A stretch of DNA of 64,000 bases, taken from positions 186,001 to 250,000 of the forward strand of contig JAIWNE010000030.1 in NCBI GenBank assembly GCA_025331445.1, given 5' to 3'. The translations under genes were made by a program, and so were the position numbers. This DNA comes from Blakeslea trispora (Eukaryota; Mucoromycota; Mucoromycetes; Mucorales; Choanephoraceae). Shown piece after piece: positions 37,610 to 49,594 of this stretch (position 1 is the first letter of the stretch; each line of letters begins with the position of its first letter). The notes under the pieces were generated by a model. The model did no database searches, had not been told where the DNA came from, and worked only from the letters and a program-made list of their open reading frames with translations.

Positions 37610-37934
37610 AAACTTTTTTTTTTTTATAAAAAAAAATTATTATTTCAACTCCACAACTCTTCTTCACTTTTTATTTATTTGTGTATAAATAATGTATTCT
37701 TTTCTGTATTATGGGATTATCTTGTTATCTATCTATATTCTATTAAAGCTTCGACGCCTATTTAAGGCACGCAAAAGATTGAGCAGGAATTTACGCTCTC
37801 AATTACAATAGTACTCTTTTGTATTAGATGATGTTATTTCAAAGTCGATGATTACTATTTTTTCCCATCAAATTCTTTTTTTTCTCATTCACTTTCTTTC
37901 ATATTTTCTACCAATATAAACAAACAATAAACAT

Positions 37935-38899
37935 ATGTATGCTATAGTGCGTGATATTCCTTCAAGCTTTGACAAGTGTCTTACCATGGTCGATAACACC
38001 TATGACCCAATTGATATCCACCTTGCTAGAAAACAGCATGAAGAATATGTCGAGACAATCAAGCAATTTGTAGACCATGTTATTCATGTCCCTGCAGAAG
38101 AAATCCATCCAGGTAACATGAGGGTAGTGACCTAAACAGGTATAATGCATAAATATGTAAACATAGTTTAGATTGCTGCTTTGTTGAAGACACTGCCGTA
38201 GTTGTTCAGGATAAAGCTATCATCACTCACCTTGGTGCCGAATCTCGTCGAAAAGAGGTTTTGGGAATTCATCATGCATTAAAGCAGGTTAGAACTCAAT
38301 TGTGTACATAAAAGGCAACTTTGTACCATCTCTCTACTGACACCCTTTCTTTTTTTGAGATACCCATCATTCAAGATATTGTTCATATGTATGCTATTGA
38401 CCCTGAAGCAACACTTGATGGTGGTGATGTACTTTATACTGGTAAGCACCTCTTTGTTGGTCTATCTGATCGTACCAATGAGCGGGGTGCTTGTGTGCTA
38501 CAGAAGGTCTTTTCAGACAAATGTCCTGTCTATGTCATCAAGAGCCTTAAAGAGAATGATTCTTTGCATCTCAAATGTATCTTGAGTATGCTCAATGATT
38601 GCACTCTGCTTGTCACTGACCATGAATCTGGAGACAGAGTCACAAGGGAAATTAAACAGTACACTCAAGATCATTATGAGTTTATCAAGATACCTGATCA
38701 AATTCCTTCAAACATCCTTAGTCTAAACAATGGTCAGTTTGTCATCTATCAAGACGAGTTTCCTAATTCGGAAAAGGTCCTCTTGACAGAACTCAAGTCG
38801 AAAAGGGGTGTCGAACTCAAGTCAATCTGTATGAGTGAACTCATCAAAGCCGATGGTGCCTTGACATGCTGTTCTATTCTAGTAGCTCAAAACAAATAA
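37935..38899 (+). CDS. Dimethylarginine dimethylaminohydrolase (DDAH)
   Basis: Three exons (37935-38112, 38172-38287, 38360-38899) give 277 residues, the normal DDAH length. DDAH hydrolyses methylated arginines to citrulline and methylamines; it has a five-bladed amidinotransferase fold. The catalytic residues are visible: the Asp in LDGGDVL, the His in SLHLKC and the nucleophilic Cys in ADGALTCCSILV near the C-terminus. GLSDRTNERGA is the substrate-lid/binding segment. The N-terminal block CCFVEDTAVVV follows the first intron. The third intron's acceptor is a TTTTTTTGAG. In fungi the substrate may be methylated arginine released from protein turnover. Confidence 0.95.
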
Positions 38900-39176
38900 A
38901 CAATTTGTGTGTGTGTGTGTTTTTCTGGGATTTATGCATTTATAATTGCCAAATCACAGGAGTTGCAATATGAAACAATTATGATTTTCAAATAAGGAGA
39001 ATGATTTATGGAGAACTCAAGCTTTTGTCAATGCATACACTGCCAAATACAGTAAACAGACTACATATAAAGAATAAGGAATTCTCTCTCTCTTTCTTTT
39101 CCCCTTTTCGTTCTTTCTTTCTTTTTTTTTATATATATATCTTGATTTTCTATTCGAGTTAAATTGACATTATTTC

Positions 39177-40643
39177 ATGAAAAGGCAATCCACACCTATT
39201 AGACATCGTCATCAACATAGTCATAGCGAGCATCAGATACCAACTAAAGAGAAGTTATTTCCTCTATACCGTTCAGTCACAGAAGACGATCAGCATAACT
39301 ATCATACTCATTCTTCACCTATCACTCGATTTGTACGTAAACTACTAGGTATGTAGGATGCTTGTTTTTTTAACTCTATCAGATAAAATAACAAAAACAA
39401 TAGGATTAGGGGGTCCTTCAAGACCAAGACAGCATCACAAAACACAATCAACCACATCCATAACCAAGAGCTCAGTCATTTCTTCCATACAACCAAACAA
39501 GACAAATGATTCATGCCTGGATGAGCCAAAAAAACAAACAACTATTAAAATTGTTACTCCTGATGTATCAGGGATTTTGGCTTCCTCTGTAATAGATTGG
39601 GACAGGGATAGTCTGCCCAATAGCTGTTCAATTAAGGGTGATGATGAGAGTACAGATGTTTGCTCCATCACATCCAATGACTCAACAGCTAGTGGTCTAT
39701 CCACCGAGAATAGTTCCATCACAGACGGTCTGTTGCCTATCGATAAGGCTTCCTCGGCTGCAGTGAATGCACTTATGAGTGCCATCATGTTGCCCACCAA
39801 AAAGAACCTCACTAGAGATGAATTCGATGAGCTACCCAAAGTCAATTTATTGGGAAGAGAAAGCATAACTACCAGTCTCATGACTGAATCCATGGCTACA
39901 ATTGTAAGGATATAAAGTTAAAAAAAATGATGTACTTCAACGTGCATATATGTATGCTCATGTCTATTTTTCTACATCAATTCAGATTCGCCCCTATATT
40001 CCTAGAAGGTTTCGTATTGTGCAGAATTGGGATTTGTTGTATAGTTTAGATCAACACGGAGCAAGTTTGGCAACTTTATATTCTTGTACAGAAAATTTTG
40101 TTGGTCCATGTATATTGATTATACAGGATTTAGATGAACAAGTAACTCCTTTTCCCATACTTTTTTTTTTCGCAAAAAGGCTAATATGCTTAATTTTAGA
40201 TATTTGGAGCCTATTTGAGCCATTCATTTCAATTACAGACACATTATTATGGCACAGGTGAATGGTAAAGTATGGATACAAAAGCATACTCAACTTGCCA
40301 GTTTTGACATTCTTTTTTTTTAGCTTCTTATGGAAATCCACCTCACAGCATGAAACGAAAGCAACTATACCAAAGATCAAAGTATTTCCATGGACTGGAA
40401 AAAATGATTATATGATTCTATCCAATCCTAATTTTGTTGCCATTGGAGGAGGGTAAGAGCAGCTCATCATGAAATCAAACATGAGCTAATATTTATCGTA
40501 GTGATGGGAAATTTGGATTATGGCTGGATTCAGAGCTGCATGATGGTCATAGTGATCAATGTCCCACATTTGATAACGAAGCTCTCCATTTTAACTCAAG
40601 GTTTCAGTGTATGAAGGTGGAAGTTTGGGGTTTATGCTTGTAA
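39177..40643 (+). CDS. OXR1: TLDc-domain protein, oxidation resistance protein 1
   Basis: Six exons (39177-39348, 39404-39903, 39986-40141, 40200-40264, 40324-40452, 40502-40643) give 387 residues. The first ~220 residues are disordered and Ser/Thr-rich. The TLDc domain fills the C-terminal ~165: IRPYIPRRFRIVQNWDLLYS, HGASLATLY, IFGAYLSHSF, YYGTGECFLW, NPNFVAIGGGDGKFGLWLDS and the terminal KVEVWGLCL. TLDc proteins protect against oxidative stress, and yeast Oxr1 is reported to promote V-ATPase disassembly. It converges on the RAV1 gene, whose product promotes V-ATPase assembly, with 113 bp between stop codons. Confidence 0.95.
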
Positions 40644-40756
40644 AGATTTTTTTTTAAAAAAAGTAAATTTATTCAGTCTTTTCATACTTTTTTTTTTATG
40701 ATTCTGTCAAAAATACATATATGCTCTTCAGTATTTATTAAATGGCCACAGATAAA

Positions 40757-43700
40757 TTAGACGCAGGGGGTCCTATTGCATTTAATTATGCCATTTGGTC
40801 CAGAAGTATAGATATTACTGTCATTTGAAAGAACTTGAATTTGTGTCACACCAAAGGCCTTCAACTAGATAAAATTCGTTTGCTTAGACATCTTTTTTGT
40901 TTTATCTTTAGATTTAGCTTACTGGAATTCGGTTGAAGGACGGCGCAAGGAATCTGTTTCTTGGTTGAATATCAAATGTTTGATGAAGTTTATATGTGCT
41001 TGAATCCCATATCTATTGTATTATGAGTCTCTAGATGCAAAAAAAAACAAAGCACTCTAAAAAAAAGGGGGTTTACCTTCAATTCACCATCTATAGAGCC
41101 TGTAATTAGAGACTTGTTCTCAGAGTCAACGGCTATAGATCGAATTCTCGAATGGTGCGCTGTAAATGTATGCATCGTGGTACGCTGTCGCAAGTCAGAT
41201 ACAACTAGGGAATTTACAGTGTTAATTTAGAAATAAAGCCATCGATCTAAAACAGTAACGAAACACTTGCCTATTTCTCCTTTCTTTCCTCCTGAGAACA
41301 ATAGCTGGTTATTTGGCTCATAGGCTATAGCATATGCACCAGCATCATGTCCAGGAAGTGCTAAAGTGACATAGAAATTGATGTCAATATAGTTTTCTTT
41401 TTCTTTTTTTTTTACTAAGAAGAGCAAACTTACTGCATACCATTGCCTTTGAAGCAGGCAATAAAGTGTCCCACAAGACAACATGATCTCGCCTGAACAA
41501 TCAATAAATTTAAAAGAAACTGTTTGATGCTTATGTATACTTACTTTCTGGTCATAGTAGCTGATGTACCTGCAGTGGCAATTAGACTGCTTGAGTTGAC
41601 AAATACGAAATCCCTTGTGGCTTTAGAATGGCATTGCAATGTCTAGATAAAGAACAAAAAAAGAAATATAAATGAGAGCAATGAAATAGAATACAAAATA
41701 GACATTTACATAATAAGCTTTGTTAGAGTGCGCGTGAGCATCAAAGCGCCACAAGCACAAGTAACCAGAAGCATCTGCAGCACCAAATTTCTGACCGAAT
41801 TGATCGAAATGAATTCTACCGATGTCATGTTGGTCAAAGTTGTTATGAAGAGAACATGCATCATTTTTTTCTCTCTCTCTCTTTACCTAGTTGTTTTGTC
41901 TTTGCATCCATAATAGCTAGCTATCTCTTTCTCTTGGCCAAACTGCCAAAGAATAGCACTTGGACCACCATTGTTTCCTTCACATCCAGTAATGTCTACA
42001 TGAAACAGTCATGGAATGTATCTAATTTCTAATTGTATTTTATCTTACAGAATGGATATTGAGGATGAGTTTCGGCACAACTAGCAACAACAGGTCGACG
42101 CAAGCTGATCTAATGTACACAATTATCCCAAAAGAAATAGCAAGATTAGCATAAATCGCATAACCAAATAGAGCCAACTCACCATATTTTCACGCTCAGT
42201 GTTGTCAAAAGCTGCAGGACTTGTAGCAATGGGCGTTCTACCAATTTCAGCACCTTTTGGAAGGGGTTTCTTTAATGAGTCTTGCAAATAATCCAAGTTC
42301 AAATTTTGTAGTCCTTTCTGGACATGTTCATCAAATGTTCTGCTTCCAGCTGGTGAGACGATAGGTGAATTATTACCAGAGATTCTTGAGGATGAAGGAA
42401 GTTTGTTTCGACGTGTCTGCTTGATTGTAGTTATGCCGGCATGTAATGATTCGTTATCTTCGAAATCACTATCATCTTCTTCGGTATCGGGATAGCTATC
42501 TATATGATGATCTTGGCCTAAACCAAACGATGATACTGATCTTGCTCTAATCAATGGCTGGTTTTTTTTTTAAAAAAAAAGTTAGTTATGTAGTAGTATG
42601 TCATAAAGGCTAAACATACTGCTCCTGTATTGTCGCTAGATTTTGTCAAATCAATTTCTTGAATTTCGGATTTCATGCATATAGCCATTGTGTCTCGCAC
42701 AGACTATACACAAGTAATTAATCATACAGCAAAGCTTTGTAATAGGTGCGTTATCTTACAGGGTTCAAGCAAAAGCCATAAACAGTGCTCGCTGAATGGT
42801 ATACATTACGACAGTAATCTAGTCGATCCCCTATCGGTAGTACGTTGATTGAAGGTGGCTATTTTTTTTTTTTTTTTGGTAAGAAATGAACTTCAATAAG
42901 AACAAAAAGGCATTTCAGTACAGATTTAACTTACTGATGAATCTATAAATGGCAAAAGTCTATCTAATGTGCTCAGGCTCTTTATAGAACGCCAGAACTT
43001 CTTTTGTCGCAGTGTCTTGAATTGTTTCATCACATTGTCTATAAAGAAAAAAAAATCATTGTTTTGCTCTTGTGTATAGTTTGGGTAAATATCATACGGC
43101 GAGCAATGTTATCCTCAAGTTGCTGTACAACCGTCTGCTTTAAACAGTGCGTTCTATAAGCAATTGGGTCAAGCAAAGTTGTCCAAGTATAATCTGATAA
43201 TTTTTCTAATGTTTGTGGGTGTTAACTTTTGGAATTCAATCAAGGTAGACGTTGCAACTCACCACTTAGGCTATTGTGTCGTCCTTGACATTGCATTGAA
43301 TGTTCAAGTGAAGAAAGAACAAAATTCAGCGAAGCAATCTCCAAGATATTGCAGCCAGCAGCTTTGTCTTGAGAATCTATCAATGGTCTGTATACCTCTT
43401 CATGCATATCGTAACCAAACATGCTTTCATCTGAAAAGCTCTCGAATTCGTCTGGTGCTATCTCTGCCTATAATTGTAACGAAAATTCGAAATATAAATA
43501 TACATGTATAACAACTGCCTGCTCAACTGACCATCCTAACTTCATCTTTCAGGAGCAAATCAAGACAGTTCTTGATAGCCGTTAGGCTATCAGTAGAACC
43601 TAATGCCTCCAAAAAAAACTTGAAATGGCATAAAAGCGTCCAAGCCTTTTCATAGTAGCGTTCTCTTAATGTGATCAATATAGTTCCAATATAAGTAGTC

Positions 43701-46700
43701 AAAATAATCTGATGCGTTGTCAATGAAGCAGTCTCAGGGTTGCAATAACGAGACCGTAGATCACTCCAAATCGGAAATGTCTTGAGAACATGACTTATGA
43801 CACAAAAAAAAAATAAGTAAAATGCACGCTTAAAGCCAGTTTGACTCACCTTGACCAGTTTTCAACAAAGACCAAAGTGGCATAATCAAGTTCCTGGGGC
43901 ATAAGTGCCACTTCATTGACTTCAAAGCAACCAACTTTAAAGGCGCGAAGGAACTGATGAACATCAAAGTTTTCGGGTACTTGTTCATTCAAGATGTGCA
44001 AGTAGAGAGGGAACACATCCATTTCTATGCTTTTCTCCATCAACAGCCTTGAAAGTATATCAGCTGGTATCTTAAGGGATGTGCCTAAATTGAGCAATGC
44101 ATTTCTGTTTGAAATGAAATTATTGCGATAGGTGGTTTCATGAACTTTGCTTATTTCACCTGAACCATTATAGAGAGCTGAAGCTGCATGGAAAAACGTC
44201 TGTCATATGCCAAGTAGATAGTCATATTAACTATTATGTTTGGGATTCAATCCTTTGTACTTACTTGAAGCATTCGTATAACAAGTGTTGCTTTGTATAC
44301 GTCTAAGCCATCGTATTCATAGTCCATTTCTTCTTCGATCGCCTGATCGTCTTTGCTTGGACAAGTATGGGTTTCTTCTTCATCAAATAGATTATCTGAA
44401 GCTGCTTTTTTTGTTGAGCTAAATATGTCGTCTTCATCCTCATCAAAGAGGTTGCTGGCATATGATGGTTTGCTTGGTTCAAAAAGCGTATCTTCTGTAT
44501 CTGCAAAAATATCAGAGGCAAACGATGGTTTTTGTGGAGGAAAGGACGCAAACAGATCTTCCGCTCGATCTGATCCGACTATTGTTCCCTTTTTCTTCTC
44601 TTCTTCTGTAGAAGGCTTGGTGATAGTGGGTGGCGACATGTGATACTTTGTCAAAACATAGAGTGCAAGTAGAGGACATCCCAATCGCTCGTAAGATTGA
44701 GCTACTTGCAAGTAAAACATATATTCTATATCATAAGAGATAATATCCGATTGTTGCAAACTTGATTTCAAATGGTGGTATAATATAAATGAATTTGGAT
44801 TCTGTACTGTGGCAGCAGAATCAGCATGAGAGGTATCCACATTTTTCTCTGAAAATTGACTCAATGGTACAATAATCGATCTGACTGCTTCTTTCTGCTT
44901 ATTTAGTAACCAGAATGCTATGCTGGCTAGCCAACAGTCATTCGTTTCAACTGCGACGGGTATTACTGAGTTTTCCAAGATATCTTTCAGGAGCAAGCTA
45001 TGGTCACCTATTTTCGTTTGTTTTAAAATTAGCATAAAGAAGAAAAAGAAGGTCAATTTGCTGCTTAGTTTACCTTCATACACTCTACAAATAGCTATTG
45101 CTAATTGGTAATCTTTCATGTTCTTCAAAATCACATTCACAGCATCTTTCAGCTTATCAGCCAGCAAAAAGAAGGCAGCAGCGTATTCTAGCCCAAAGAA
45201 AAGTTAGACAAGCAAAATAATCGAGTATTTTCATAGTGAGCATCAATAAAAAAAACAACAACAAAATCAACTCACCAAATCTTTGCTTGCCTAGTAGGGC
45301 ATAAGCGTTCTTGGATGCTGCTCTTTGCCAACGAGGTTCATTGAAATCATTGGCCAAGAACTTCTTCATAATGCCTTGCTCTTTATGATGTGAAGCTGTA
45401 TTCCATAGTCCTTGAACCAGATTCTTCTTTCTTAGAGCAAAGTAAAACAAAGTACAGTCAACTGGATCGCGATCATCTGTTTTTGACAAGTATGTATTTC
45501 GTGCAATTTGGGACATTTGTTCTCGCTAAACAAAGGCGGTTGTTAAGTACTGAGCTAGACGCATACAGCCAAGAAATGAAAAAGGACCTACCACCACATC
45601 TATCTTTTGCAACCACATGAATATGCCCAAGGATCGTGCATCTTTCCAAAGAAACCTATCCTGACACAAGCGACCGCATCTTTCCAGTAATAAATCTTGT
45701 GATTGACTGTGTAAAGCCCAGATATAATCTTTTGGAGTTAGATCAATTTCGTCAACCAAGACTTGCTTGAGATGGAAATGGTTTTCAAGTAGTGCAATAA
45801 ATCGCACACCATTCTCATCGAGCGATTCTCCTTGGCTAGTAATCTATGTGTTGAATTAATCTCTGAGAGTTTGTGCAAAAGAATAGATATTTGTGATGAT
45901 GAATTCGTACCTCAGCAATTGTATTTATCATAGCTATCAGATGCGCCTTTTCTTTGTCATTTATGCCAGGTAGTGATTTTGGTTTAAGAGAATAAACCAA
46001 ATTCTTGGCCTCATTTAAAGTCATGTGTCTATTGAAATCGCCATCTTCATCATTACTAACAAAAAGAGAGCAGTTAAAGTCTGTAAGAACCTTCATCAAC
46101 ATATTTATTTAATCATCGTCTTTTGGTCATGTACACTTACGACTCATCTGAAGAATCACTGAAAAGCCCATCATAGCCTCCCTTCTGCTTTGATTGTCGC
46201 TCCTGCTCCTATATTCTCTTGAGTCTCACAGTATTTGTATTCTTGGCAGAATGACACTTACATTTTGCAATTTGAGTATTGTCGGAAGTGACATGGTAGG
46301 AAATTCAGAGATTACGTTATCTTCGTCATCGACGAATTGCTTCAAGAAATTGTAAAGCAATAAAAGGATGTTGTGAACTAGATCCATCTTGCCCCACATA
46401 GTATAGTGTACGAGATGTTGAGGATGATAGAACGGTAAGGGACCATTCATTTCGTAAGATATATCAAATATGCTCGTCATAGGCTCCATTTTGCTAGTTT
46501 TATATGGTTGAACAGCTTCAAGTCATGGTTAGCTACATATGATTGCCATCAAAAGGATATTTACTCACATGAATTTACGTTATCATCCTCCGTCAACCAT
46601 TTCAGGTAAGAAAATAGTTGGTTTCCAGCAGCAGCAATCAGCACGCCACAATCAACCCAAGCTAAAGCAGTGATGTCTTTGGGACTATGTTAGAGGGAAA

Positions 46701-49594
46701 TGATGATTAGCAGAATAACGCATAGAATATAGATGGTAGTAGTCTTACGTATCAACTTGGAATTTAGTATAACAAGCCCAGCCCTCTTCAGCTGCATTTA
46801 ATCCTAATGTTCTTTTTTGACCAAAAATCTCAATTTGCTTTGAAAAACCTATTGCCAAAAGATACTGGGCATCTGAAGTAACATTCCAAACCAAGTCTTT
46901 TATAGGCTGACTGCAAAAGTATCAAGAGGCGGTTCTGATTATTTCCTTTTTTTTTTAAAGAAAACAACTTACTCAAATGTGATGATCTTGTTCAGTTCAG
47001 GAGGAGTACCAGATCTCATTTCAGTCCAGATACTCAAAGTATTGGCTTTCTCTCCAGAAACAATAGCCATTACACCTGGAGCACATTTGACAGATTGTAA
47101 AGGTAATTCTAGACCTAACGTGTCCAAGGTAAATAACGTAATCCATTCAGTTTCTCCATCCACAACATTCAAACTGTAAAAGGAAAGAGCATTGTCTATC
47201 AAGACAACGAAAGCAATCCTCTTATGCATAGATAATCGATAAAGTAGTTTAGAAGCAGTATTTGTGGCCCATTGACTAGTCGATTCGATAAAGGTAGGAT
47301 TGGATTGCCATGGTGCCTCTTTGTCTCCTAGAAAGGTAACATCAAGCTGGTCATCTTTGCAAACTAAATGCCAAGTCAAAAGAGTTCTTGAAACGGACGA
47401 TACAGCAATAAGCAAGAATGATTTCTCATAAGTTTCTGCATCTTCAACTTTATACACATGCAGGAAAGATATCTCGTCATTTACTCCTTCGGGAGTCAAT
47501 GTTCTACTCTGATATAGATGACAGTCTTGTTGACCAAATTCATACAGCTTAACATGGTGACCATCATATACAGCCAGGTACTTGTCTAAATGTAGTGTGT
47601 TCTATTAATACGAAAAACGAAGAGCAGTGTGTTTGTTCTCATCTTACTTTTATCGATAGGCACCGCTAGAAGCTTGTTAGAATCAATAAACAATGAGCAA
47701 TCCAATTGAAGTTGAGTAGTCATTTTTCCATAGGACTGGTTGTTTTAGATACAGAAAAAGAGGGTATATAAGTCGCTTGAATTCACTTAAACAATCTCTA
47801 GGGGGGGGGGATTTACCTCTCGCAACTCATACTTCCAGATATTCATCTGCCCATCAATACCTATAGTGCAAAATCGATTTTTCTCTGTCTGATAAAGCTT
47901 TACAATAGAATGCTGATGCCCAAGCCAAGTATATTTCAAATGCAATTTTGCTGAAAAGGAAGTAGAATCCAAGAAGTCAATAAGATTCAAACTATAACAT
48001 CTTACTTGTCCGTAAAGGTTTCGAGCCACTAAAGACAGTTCTATCGGTTTGACAGTGGCTATTGCATTTCAAATTTCGAATGAAAGATTACTTAGCCAAT
48101 GTCATACAAAATTACATCTGTCTGTCTTTTCTCTTGCTTTCTTACATGAAGATTGGATATGACCATAGTCATGCAGAATTAACGTCGGGCTCAAGAAATA
48201 AATAGCATCCAAAGGATCGATCACTCTGTCTACACGCAAAACAACATAGACTCTCGGAATTCGACGAGGTATTGCGTTTAAATGCTGAACACCCCACAAT
48301 GTGAGTGACCCGTCTGCTTGTATCCTAAACAACAAATCTGGTGTATCCCGAACACGATCCCGAATACGCTCTACACGTTGATCGAATCTCTCATGCTTTG
48401 AATGTGATCGAAATTGGATGTTGACAGCACTCGATAACTCGTCGCATCCAATATAATGAATGGGTGAAAAGTCAGAGTCCTCATTCATGTGATCTCTGTC
48501 AGTCTGCTCTTGTTCGCTTGTCACAAGCGACTGATTGGAATCAATTACAGCACACATATAAAGCATATGTGGTTGATTTAGATCTGTAGGGCTCCAGAAC
48601 CGACCAATTCCATCACGAGCCATTGTGAACAATGTACAATCATTTTCTTTTGTTTTGTTGCCTGAAGGAAGTTGTCGCCAGGCAAAATGTGTTACGTACT
48701 TGGGATGTGGTATAAATGTACAATTGTAATTGCTATGATTGTCAATAGCTGAAGCTGGATACCAAATAGTGACCAGCCTATCAAACTTGAATGTTTCGGT
48801 TTTTGCAAATCATGATAATAACAATAATCAACACATGTATATTTCAATGTACTCCTTTCAGGGCTTTTGTAGGTACCTTTCCAATAGTAGCAAACATGTC
48901 CGTTTTTGGCTCAAATTTAGCAAACATGATTTCATTTGCAGGTTTGGTTTGATACTGTATCATCCAATTGCTTGTATCTTGATCATATTTCCACAGAACA
49001 ATATCTATACCGGCGACAAGCAGTATGTCTATATATATTTATAAGTGCGTCAACATGGTGAAAGGTCAATAAGTTTTGCTCATGGTTGTTTAAGAAATAA
49101 AATAGTCTTTACTGTGAACGCTCCAATCTAAGCAGTTAACGGTAAATGAGGTTTCTAGAACGGATTCTAGATGCCATTTAATTTGCTCCTTATCTTTCTC
49201 AGGCTTCAAGATGGCTACTTGGCTGTGATATGACAAAGCAATCTATAAGATTTCTAAGTTTTTTCTCTTTCTTCTTGATATCTCAACACTTATATGCAAT
49301 CTATCTACCTGTCCAGTAGCACTATTTCCTGCTACAGAAGTTATAGACTCAGTTTCTTTGCTCAGAGCAAACAAGTTCTCGGCTACTACAGTCTGGATGA
49401 GCTTGTTTGGGTCGGCATATATAACTATCTTTGACCCTGTAGCATAAATCTATTGAAATAAAACCTGAGCGTACTTTGAAGATGATAAAAAGATGCCTCG
49501 ATATTACAACAAATCTATCTTGCTCAAAAGAAAACGTATGTAGGGCATGTGGATAAGAGTTGGCTTGCCCAGGACAGATCTGTTCCAAGAACAT
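40757..49594 (-). CDS. RAV1: RAVE subunit Rav1 / DMX-like (rabconnectin-3 alpha)
   Basis: Roughly 25 short exons from ATG 49594 (MFLEQICPGQANSYPHALHT) to TAA 40757, about 2,200 residues by eye. The N-terminal WD40 propellers are encoded at about 46.5-49.6 kb. The Rav1 C-terminal domain lies at about 43-46.5 kb, with hallmark blocks DPVDCTLFYFALRKKNLVQG, WQRAASKNAYALLGKQRF, EYAAAFFLLADKLKDAV and NDCWLASIAFWLLNKQKEAV. A second WD set follows: ASGYLCLWRFDAHAH, LPGHDAGAYAIAYEPNNQLL, LITGSIDGELKIWDSSTYKL and the last NIYTSGPNGIIK. Yeast Rav1 lacks this last part while animal DMXL has it, so the gene keeps the longer form. It reassembles V1 with Vo on vacuoles and endosomes. Confidence 0.93.
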
